Positions 55,131 to 64,000 of a stretch of 64,000 nt of DNA are shown here, piece by piece. Position 1 is the stretch's first letter; every line of letters starts with the position of its first letter. A model generated the notes under the pieces. That model saw nothing but the letters and a program-made list of their open reading frames with translations. It had not been told where the DNA came from and searched no databases. A program made the translations under genes and the position numbers. This DNA is from Jacaranda mimosifolia (lineage: Eukaryota > Streptophyta > Magnoliopsida > Lamiales > Bignoniaceae): the NCBI GenBank assembly GCA_018894105.1, contig CM032132.1, forward strand, positions 30,741,379 to 30,805,378, given 5' to 3'.

Positions 55131-56985
55131 TGAAGGAGTGTGTAGAACAAGGATCCAATGAATAAAGCACAAAACGCTAAATCAATCTTGATTACACACC
55201 TCCCAAGGATCAAATCATGTTGTTAATAAGGGTTTGGAAGAGGATAATACCTTGATTCCTCAAAAATCCAAGGTAGAATCAAGAGAAGCTCAAACATTCT
55301 AAAGCTGTCTGCAGTCGGTGTGGCAAAGTTTCAGTAACTTTTGCCCTATCAAACCACCTCAAATTTGGATGAAATTTGGACAGCACCTCTCCAACACCTT
55401 GAAGAATTTCCAGTAAAAATTTCACAAAGTCAGAAATCAGAAAGTGCTCCAAATCTACCTCCAAACAAACTAACCTGCTATGGATCTCCAAAGAGCAAAG
55501 CTATCCAATTGTCTAGCCTCTAATGTGATGATCCACACACCATAGGCAAGTTTCAATCAAACCTTAGTCATCTGTAAAAACAAGGTATGAAGAAATGAAA
55601 GCCAAATTTAGGAGGGAAGGTGAAGAAAAAGGTGTGAAACTTCAACACATGAATGAATCACACAATTTGGAGGGAAAAAGGAAATCTAGCATAAATTAAT
55701 ACATTTTGACCACCTACTCTCTTTTTATAGAGGAGAGAGGGTGTGATGAAAGTTGGCATCACACTTTCCATAAGGCTAGGTGCCACCTAAGCAAGCAACT
55801 TGCATGTGCAATGCTAATTTCACTTGCATTTGAATTTCATTTGGAATTTTTATTTCATCTCATGAAATGTTATCTAAATATATTCTTCCTTTAGCCTTTT
55901 GTGTGTGACCCATTAGGCTCATCCATTCATTAGATATAGGCTCACAACTCATTGTGATATTTTGAATATTAAAATATTTACATTAGTTTAAACTCCTTTA
56001 AACTAATAACCCTTTCAATTAATCTTCATTAATCGAAGAGTACCCAATCTCTATGATTGATGTCTAGCAACAAGCCCATGGAGCCTAACTAATTGGATGA
56101 ATGAATTATATCTCGATGAACCATTCTAACTCTACGCTTGCCAAGCAAATATGGTCATTTTATCCCCTATCTCCCAAAAGAGATCTACGACAAGATATTT
56201 GTCGGCTTTCTAATAGCTTCAATAACTATGTTTCTACATCCAATATTTAATTCCCCTTTATGACCTCATCTTTAGAAAAATCCTTTTTCCAAATCGTCAT
56301 ATTACATTGCGCAAGGATTTCACATAATCGATCATTATAGAACATATAGTAGATGCACTCATCCTTCACAAAAATGAGGAGAGTATCTCATCTTGGATCT
56401 TACAAACCTTCATCTTAAGTAGCTCAATATCCAATCTCTACCCCAGATGACCCACTACGTGGTCGGAAAAGAGTCAAGGCATGAGAACCTAAACACAAGG
56501 TCACCATGGATCCTCAGGTCAAAGGACTAATTATATGCACTAGCGTAAGGTGGAGAACTTGCCACTACCGACTTACCACTCCAGCTATCAAGTGGTCTTT
56601 AGTGAACTTGTCTTCTAACAAGCACCCACTAATATACATCCATGTCTAACATAGATTGTTCATGAAATGGAGTGATATCCAACTCCTTGGAATATGCATC
56701 GTTGGTGCAAGTCTATCCAAATCTTATATGCCCCATCTCATAAGATTCTATGACTTGAAATATTTAAAATCACAACCGTAGAGACTTCTTTCATGATAAC
56801 CATCATATACGTGACCAAATCCCATAGTCTTGTGTGATTTAGGGGCTTCAACCAAATGCCAGTGAAGTAAAATAAGCAAAAGATGAAGATGGCTATTTTA
56901 TAAGAATATCATTAAATCAAGATTGTATCACAAGTGAAATAGTTTTACATGCCAATCTAATTGGTTGTGGGATACTATTCCAACA
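55131..56985 (-). repeat. Copia LTR (copy E), internally deleted
   Basis: 1855 bp with the usual termini (plus strand TGAAGGAG...TATTCCAACA). About 390 bp of the TTAATTAAC-rich middle found in copy C (about 52870-53230) is missing, at about 55880. 5' LTR of an element running left, mostly lost. Confidence 0.85.
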
Positions 56986-59960
56986 ATTGTTACAAAGAAT
57001 TAAGGTGTGTGAGCTTGTAAAAGCTCTAACAACAACCTCACAAGGCAAAAACAGATTGATAGGAAGCTGTTTGAGGTTAAAGAATGTGGAAATTGTACCC
57101 ATTCAAGACTTGTAAGTAAGTTCATTCCAAGTTAGTATTCATAAAACTTTCGCTGATCGAAAGGTAACATTAGACCATCCATTTTGATATTACTCTATTT
57201 GAATATTAATTGTTATATGCAATAATTTTCAATATGCTCGAATAAACCATGAGCAATGTGGCAGTTCAATCGGTATATTATTTATTAAATTAGAAATAAA
57301 AAATATAATTAGTATTGATGTAATTATTTTGATATTTAGAATGACATTTACAAAAATATAATTTTTTTCTCAATTCAATCTTATCAAATAAATAATGCAT
57401 GGTACATAAAATACATATCTTTTTTTTTTTTTTATGTATTTTGGATTGAAAAATCACAAACCATATTGATATTGGATAAATTTTTTTCAAAACATAAAAG
57501 AAATTACAACTTTTGTATCAAAAAATAAGAACCTTAATATATTCTTTTGTCATTTCTTAGGATACCTTAATGATTTTCCATAACTGTGCACGCACATACA
57601 CACCAACAAAAACAACACTAGTTTCCAGGCGTAAACACACGCGAATGCATCCAGTTCCCAATGACACCAACTCGAGCACATCCAATGAACCAATTGCCCC
57701 GCACATGCCAAATACAAAGAGGGTCCAAAATTTCATCAACCCTTAGAGAAAGAAAGTTATGAAAAAGTGCAATGAATTTCAATTAGCCCTAAAGAGAATA
57801 GAAGGGAAAAAAAGTCTTTCAATTAACTCTTGCTTACTCTACCAGGTAAACTTTTAATTTTGTTTTTGTTTTTCTTTTTATGTTCTAGGTATGTATTTAT
57901 TGTTAATTTTACACATTCAATTTTGGTTGATTGAATTGAATTTTATTAGAAATTAAAGTAGTTGTGTTTTTTATTTGGCGAGACATTAGGGTTCTATGCA
58001 TAATAGAAAGACACCCGCTTTGAGTTAGTCAATTTATAAAAAAAATGATTTACAAATTAAAACTCCATTGACCTAAACGTCTCATCATCAGGGAAGCAAG
58101 TCTAATTGTTAGAAATTTGGGTATTAAAAGTGGCGAATTCCAAATAAACTTAGAGGATTGGTTGCCTTAGTCAATTTATGTACATAATGAAGGCAAACCC
58201 TTCAATCATCCAAACAGAGGAATAGATGTGATGAGTTATGTGGATTTGGCATGGCATATATCGACTGAGTGTCAGTTGATAGGAAAATAAGTTCTTTCTA
58301 GCCCAGTGCATGTATAGAGTTTTAGTATAAATATATATATATATATAGTTGATTGAATTTTTACGTAGATTGGCATAAGTTGCACTCCATTTGCGCTTGT
58401 TAGTCTTTCCTTCCCATACATCATATAAAACTTTGAAAGAAAGATACGTCCACTTTGTCCATGACCATGGAGTATGAAATCCATGCATTAAATGGGAATT
58501 ATATATATAATAGGTATAGGATTGAAGATGGAAATTTTTAGTTGAGCCTTGCATGAAATCATTTTGTTTCTCTTCTTATTCTTTAGAAATTAATTTTATG
58601 TATAATAGGCCTAATATTCAACATTGTGATATAATGTTATATTAGTACTCTAAGGAATTTTACCCTTATTAAAAATCATCTCAAGTGTGAGAGAATGTAG
58701 CAATTTATAAATTATATCAAAGTCCCTAACTTTTTCAATGTGGACAAAAATTGATTTCTTCACAAGCCCACCAATTGAGGGATATATGGATACATTGTCG
58801 TAGTTTTCACAAAAAAATACTATTTAATAATGTTTGAGTTTATCATTAAATATGAAAAACTCAGCTCCATGAGATATTATCTAGCTAAGTAGGATGTTCT
58901 ATGCTTACATATATGTATACACTTCCATAGATGACAAGAAAGTCAAAGTTCTTTTAACTCCTCAAACTTGTACAAGATTTAATATCATTAAGGCCTAACT
59001 CACATACTAAATGCTGAAATCAAAAAACTGAATAACTATACAAAATATTAATCATGTGATGAAAATGAGTTGTAGCCTAATTTCATACTTAACTATAACA
59101 TATCTATATAGGACAACCATGCCAACTTGTAAGATTTTGTTCTTGGATTTGGTATTCTGATATAATTAAGTCAAGAGTTTAGTGCTAAAGTATTTTTTTC
59201 TCGGTAGTCCATGGTCAACTAATTTTATATGGGGATTATGGTTTGGTTGTTCTATAAGATAATAACAAACTAAATTCTTGGGATTTCTATGATTACAGCA
59301 AAGACATTTAAATATTGACCAAGCCTAAACTTAGAGTTTGCTAAAAGCCTACTATTTTGAAGTACATAAATATAAACTAATCTAGATATACTTTGTTTTT
59401 TACTTTGCGGGGTCAAGTTTTGTAAATGTTTGATTGACAATTTAGTGGATTTGCTCATATTACTCTAAATGAAGATATTTAAATATTTTAGGTTGTTTTG
59501 GATGAAAGACTTTTTTGCAACATTCCTTATCAGCCTATATATATATATATGCTCATGGGAATAACATAAATTAAAAAAGGTTTGAGGACTAATGGAAAAA
59601 AAATTATTATTAAAGTAAGAAATTGCTAATGGTATATCATAAGTTATTGTTGGTGACAAACAATTACCATCTCTATGGTCTAAAACAAAAAAGTAGGAGG
59701 AGTACTTATGCAGTAGGTGTAAACTATTACTACTCCATCTAGCAAATACTTTTTCACTTTCCAAAACATTGAGTAAATTGAAAAATTCAAGCTTTTAATA
59801 ATAAATCCTTTTCTTTTCCCTTTTTATTCTTTTGTTTATAATATTTTACCCCTTCTATATTTGTGTTTGATGGTTGGCTTTCATTAGTTAAACTTCCAGC
59901 ACTCATGTATTTTTATTTTTAAATCATTCTTATGAATTGCACATTATATTTGATGGAATA
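56986..59960 (+). other. Unassigned stretch before CACTA-2 transposase
   Basis: No clear coding. 56986-57114 is open in one plus-strand frame (LLQRIKVCELVKAL...VPIQDL, stop), possibly the tail of an exon cut by the LTR insertion. 57590-57845 is richer in GC and ends CTACCAG|GTAAAC, a good splice donor; an acceptor-like ...GGAATAG lies just before the ATG at 59972. It could therefore be the untranslated first exon and intron of the transposase gene. (TA)n runs at 58328 and 59540. Confidence 0.4.
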
Positions 59961-59971
59961 GGTTATATATA

Positions 59972-61551
59972 ATGGATAAAAGTTGGATAGATGCAACGAG
60001 ATTTTCTAGTAAGCATATACAAGGAGTTAAATTATTTATGAAATTTAACGAGGAACACACTGGCCAAGAATGTGATATTAAGTGTCCCAGTACACATTGC
60101 TTGAACTCGTATGTTATGAACCAAAAATATTGCGTGATCATCTACTTATACAAGGGATAGACACTAAATATACTAGGTGGATTTCTCATGGTGAGTGCTC
60201 TAACTATCGAGTTCCTAGTGATGATTGTGATAATGATGATGCGGACGAGGATGAAAACCATACAGGTAAGGTGAATGACTTGTTAGCTGATCTTGGGAAG
60301 TATTATGACAATGTTGGTGATTTTGATAAAGTCCATAATAACATAAATGAAAAAGAATGTCCAAATGTACCTATGACCTTTATTGAGCTACTAAAAAAGG
60401 CTAAACAAGAGTTATATCTAGGTTGCTCAAAGTTCTCAACTCTATCTTTCATTGTGCATTTGCTTTACTTAAAGGTGTATAATAAATGGAGTAATAAGTC
60501 ATTTGACATGATGTTAGGGCTGCTTAAGAAAGCTCTACCTTATTGAGAAACTCTTCCAAAATCATACTACGATGCAAAAAATTTATTGAATGACTTGGGA
60601 TTGGGCTATATTGCAATTTATGCATGCAAATACAATTGTGCATTATATTGGAAAGAGTACAAAAACTATCAAGAGTGTCCTATTTGAAGTACTTCTAGGT
60701 GGAAGGTTAATGATGGAAAGGGAAAAAAAATTCCTCAAAAGATATTACATTACTTTCCTTTAAAACTAAGGTTATAGAGATTGTTTATGACATCTAAAAT
60801 AGCATCTTATATGAAGTGGCATCAGGATAAGCGAATAGATAATGAAAAAGGGTTGAGATACCAGGCTAATACGCCAACATGGAAAAAATTTAACAAGAAA
60901 CATCCATGATTTGCACAAGATGTCCGAAATGTTAGACTTGCTTTTGCAACTAATGGTTTCAATCCATTTGGCATTATGAGTAATTCCTATAGTTTGTAGC
61001 CCGTAATTCTCATTCCATATAACTTGCCTCCTTGGAAATGCTTGAAGAAGTCATATTTTATAATGGCATTACTTATCCCAGGGCCTTAGCAACTAGGAAA
61101 CGATATTGATGTATACCTATAACCATTATTGATGAATTAAAAAAAATTATGGGAAAGAGTACAAACATATGATCCATCTTATAGTAAGAACTTTAAGATG
61201 TATGCTGCCCTTTTGTGGACCATTAATGAATTTCCTGCATATGGTTGTGTGTTGGGTTGGACTACAAAAAGGTTACATGGCATGCTCCATTTGTAATAAA
61301 TATACATGGTCAAAGAGATTAAAATCTGTTACATGGTCATCGTCAATATTTGCCATATGGCCATAAATGGCGAAGGAATAAAACCAAATTTGATGGAAAA
61401 GAATAAAACAAGATAGCACCAAAAGCTTTATCAAGAAAAGATGTATTGCATCATACAGTGTATCTAAAAGGTATTGAATTTGGAATGCATCATCATTTCA
61501 AGAAAAGTAAACGTGATAGACATGATTTAAATTAGACTAAAAGGAGCATTT
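59972..61551 (+). pseudogene. CACTA-2 transposase (TNP2-like), broken
   Basis: TNP2-type proteins catalyse CACTA transposition. From the ATG at 59972: DKSWIDATRFSSKHIQGVKL, FNEEHTGQECDIKCPSTHCL is the transposase-associated zinc domain at the N-terminus. After a frame change comes LIQGIDTKYTRWISHGE, an acidic linker (60210-60260) and ELYLGCSKFSTLSFIVHLLY (60405-60470), VYNKWSNKSFDMMLGLLKKA and LPKSYYDAKNLLNDLGLGY. PPWKCLKKSYFIMALLIPGP (61025-61090) and GNDIDVYL form the catalytic Transposase_21 region. At least a dozen stops are present, and it is cut at 61551 by the LTR F insertion. TIRs were not found, so element borders are unknown. Confidence 0.88.
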
Positions 61552-63830
61552 TGTTGGAATAGTGCCCGGCAGCTAATTAGATTGGCATGTAAACTATTTC
61601 ACTTGTGATACAATCTTGATTGAATGATATTCATTAAAAAATGGCCATCTTCATCTTATGGTTATTTTACTTCACTAGCATTTGGTTGAAGCCACTAGAT
61701 CACATAAGACTATGGGACTTGGTCACACATTGGGTGGTGATCATGAAATAAGTCTTACATGATCGTGATCTTAAAATATTCCAAGTCATAGAATCTTTTG
61801 AGACAGGGCATTTGAGATTCAGATAGACTTGCACTAATGATGCATAAACCTAAGGAGTTAGATATTGCTCCATTTCATGAGCAATCTATGTTAGACATTG
61901 ATGCATATTAGTGGGTGCTTGTTAGAGAATAAGTTTACTGAAGGCCCGTCCAGAGAATCTACTAGATAGCCATAGTAGCAAGTCGGTAGTGTCAAGTTCT
62001 CCAACTTACGTTAGTGCATATAATTTGTCTTTTAACTTGAGGATCCATGGTAACCTTGTGTCTATGTATGCTTGAACTCTTCTTTGACCACTCTGCGGGT
62101 CATTTAGGTTGATCTTAGTTATGAGCTATTTTTTTATTTTTTTATTTTTATTTTTTGGGTATGAGCTACTTAGACATGGAGGTTTGTGAGATGTAAGATG
62201 GGATCCGTCTCCTCATCATTGTGAAAGGTGAGTGCATCTCCTATGCATTCTATAATGATCGATTCCACAAAATCCTTGTTCAAGGTAGTGTAACAATTTG
62301 AAAATGGAGTTTTCCAAAGGTGAGGTTATAAAGGGGAATCGAACATTGGAATAAAAACATAGTTATGGAGGCTATTAGGGAATCGGTAAAAATCTTGCCC
62401 TAAGCCTCTTTCGGAAGATAGGAGACAGAATGACCGTATTTGCATGGCAAGTGTAGAGCTAGAACAGTTCTTCAAGAGCATATTCATTTCGGCCAATTAT
62501 TTGGGCTCCATGGGCTTGAGGTTAGACATCAACCATGGAGATTGGGTACTCTTTAGTTAATAGAGATTAATTGAATTGAGTCATTAGTTTAAAGGAGTTT
62601 AAACTAATGTGAATATTTCGATATTCTAAATATCACAAAATTGTGAGCCCATGTCCAATGAATCGTAGAACCTAATGGGTCTAACACAAAAGCCAATAGG
62701 AAATCCTATTTGATGAAGGGAATTTTCTAAGACTTAGAAATTCCACTTGACCGATTTTATGGAGGAAAAATGGTTGGCTAATTTTTGGTCATTTTGGCTT
62801 GATTGATTTAATTGTTCAATTGATCAAAATAATTTAAGGAGTTAAATTAGACCAATTAAATTAAGGAGTTAATTTAATTGGTGCCACATGACTATCAATT
62901 GGTCAAGTTAGCTTCAAGAGTGAACATCTTCTAGCTTAAAGAGTTAAGCTAGTTGGCCTAAGGAGTTAAGTCAAGATTAATTAATTAAATTAAAGGGTTA
63001 ATTTAATTAATGTGAAGAATTATTTTGGAGGGAAATTCAAAATGAAAAAGTTCATTTGGAGTGCATTTATTTGGATGATATTTCAAAATATGAAATGAAA
63101 ATTCTAAATGAAATTCAAATGCAAATGAAATTAACATTTCACATGCAACTTGCTTGCAAGTTGGAGCCCACCTCATGGGAGGTGTGATGCCAACTTTCAT
63201 CACACATCCACTCCTATAAATAGGAGAGAGGTGGCTGGCCATGGAAGTCTTGAACATTCTAATTGTTAGGTTCTCACTTTCCCTCAAATTTGTGTGATTC
63301 ACTCATGTGTTGAAGTCTCACACTTTTTCTTCACCCTCCCTCCTAAATCTTGGCCTTCATCTCTTATTTTCTCCTTGGTTTTCAAGCTGACTAAGGATTT
63401 ATTGGGATTTTCCATTGGTGTGTGGATTATCACACTAGGGGCCAGACAATTGGATGACTTTGTTTTTGGAGATCCACTGCAAGGGCAGAAATTTTGGTGC
63501 GCCTTTTCCAGACCTTTCTGGATTCAATTTTGGCCAAATGTTTTACTGGATCACCCCCAAGGTGTTGAGAATGTGATGTCCAAATTTCAGCTAATTTGGA
63601 GGTGTTTTGGATAGGCAATTGTTCTCGAGTTGCTGTTGCGCCAGAGGAAGACAGCTTTGAAGTGTACAAGCATTTCTTCCATTCTACCTTGGAATTTTCA
63701 GCATCCAAGGTACTTGTCTTCTTCCAAATACATTTTACAGCATGATTTGATCCTTTGGAGGTTTGTCTAAAAGTTTTGATTTAGCTTTATTTTCTTTATT
63801 TCATGGATCCTTAGGCTATCCACTCCTTCA
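61552..63830 (+). repeat. Copia LTR (copy F, complete, plus strand)
   Basis: 2279 bp, TGTTGGAATAGTGCCC... to ...CACTCCTTCA, followed two bases later by a primer-binding site. It is the 5' LTR of an element that continues beyond the window. The left flank is CATTT (61547-61551). A poly-T/A insertion with a GGGTATGAGCTACTTA duplication is at 62125-62175. The same family as copies A-E but in opposite orientation. Confidence 0.9.
63215..63222 (+). promoter_or_regulatory. TATA box in Copia LTR F
   Basis: TATAAATA within CTCCTATAAATAGGAGAGAGG, a short palindrome, about 600 bp before the LTR end. Degenerate counterparts are present in copies A, C and E (TATATAG, TATAGATAGAG, TTTATAGAGG). Confidence 0.65.
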
Positions 63831-63832
63831 AG

Positions 63833-63844
63833 TGGTATCGGAGC
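63833..63844 (+). other. Primer-binding site of Copia F
   Basis: TGGTATCGGAGC two bases after the LTR; complementary to the initiator tRNA-Met end except for one base (usual TGGTATCAGAGC). Confidence 0.85.
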
Positions 63845-64000
63845 CTATTTCATGCTTTAATTTGGATTTTTGATTGATTGATTCTTGTGATGGATTGATC
63901 TAGATCTCCAAATACTTGACTCAATTTGTGAATTGGAGTGTTTGGACGATGATGCATCTGGCTTCTTTGTTGATGAATTGAATTTATGCTAATATGTGTT
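63845..64000 (+). other. Start of Copia F leader, cut by window end
   Basis: Matches the leader at 54960-55116 read in reverse (CATGCTTTAATTTGGATTTT, TGATTGATTGATTCTTG). gag should lie beyond the window. Confidence 0.8.

Noticed and set aside
57557..57739. 60-codon minus-strand ORF with hydrophobic Cys/Val-rich product
   Set aside because: No motif or homologous copy; the splice-like signals nearby are on the plus strand.

Overview
This is eukaryotic DNA, almost certainly from the repeat-rich (heterochromatic) part of a flowering-plant genome. It is strongly AT-rich, and nearly every recognisable coding stretch belongs to a plant transposable-element lineage: Ty3/Gypsy Tat-type and Ty1/Copia LTR retrotransposons, a FAR1/FRS-type Mutator element (MULE), CACTA elements, hAT-type elements and a tRNA-derived SINE. 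I found no intact host gene, no rRNA gene, no canonical tRNA gene and no CRISPR array. Species and monocot/dicot status cannot be decided from what is here.

Layout. 1-1.5 kb: a 684-bp non-autonomous hAT element with an exact 8-bp target duplication, inserted in one copy of a two-copy repeat. 1.5-4.4 kb: decayed SIRE-like Copia gag-protease-integrase on the minus strand, without reverse transcriptase. 4.4-6.4 kb: AT-rich DNA. 6.37-10.51 kb: a complete but dead MULE with ~455-bp terminal inverted repeats (TIRs) and a FAR1-type transposase. 11.38-12.87 kb: a second, non-autonomous MULE-like element carrying a GC-rich island. 13.1-26.2 kb: full-length Tat-lineage Gypsy element (Gypsy-1, plus strand) with ~790-bp LTRs and TTTAT target duplications; its gag is split by a ~2.1-kb solo Copia LTR. 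26.4-37.0 kb: a second Tat element (Gypsy-2, minus strand), younger-looking, with a truncated 5' LTR. 37.1-54.3 kb: a TAR/Tork-like Copia element (Copia-2, minus strand) whose leader is split by a 7.7-kb CACTA-type element (42578-50296); that element carries a SINE, a direct-repeat pair, a GC island and a degenerate minisatellite. 54.3-57.0 kb: further LTR and leader pieces of the same Copia family. 57-61.5 kb: remnant of another CACTA element with a TNP2-type transposase pseudogene. 61.55 kb to the end: a full 2.28-kb Copia LTR on the plus strand and the start of its leader; the element runs out of the window.

How the parts work together. The LTR elements supply gag, protease, RT/RNase H and integrase for their own copying; both Gypsy elements also carry the second RNase H-like domain characteristic of Tat elements. 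All units show stops, frameshifts or lost catalytic residues. The longest open frame is the 377-codon RT/RNase H frame of Gypsy-2.

The most interesting signal is a gene-like unit lying antisense between integrase and the 3' LTR in both Gypsy elements. The two copies (minus strand ~22560-25216; plus strand ~27450-29860) share recognisable protein sequence, a TATA box at a similar distance from the first ATG, and a short intron with matching splice borders, all on the strand opposite to gag-pol. Antisense extra ORFs are known for the Tat lineage; the shared promoter and splice sites suggest an independently transcribed, spliced gene. Other notable points are a palindrome and displaced RT fragment beside a duplicated primer-binding site in Copia-2 (possible template switching), tandem repeats downstream of integrase in both Tat elements, and several layers of nested insertion.
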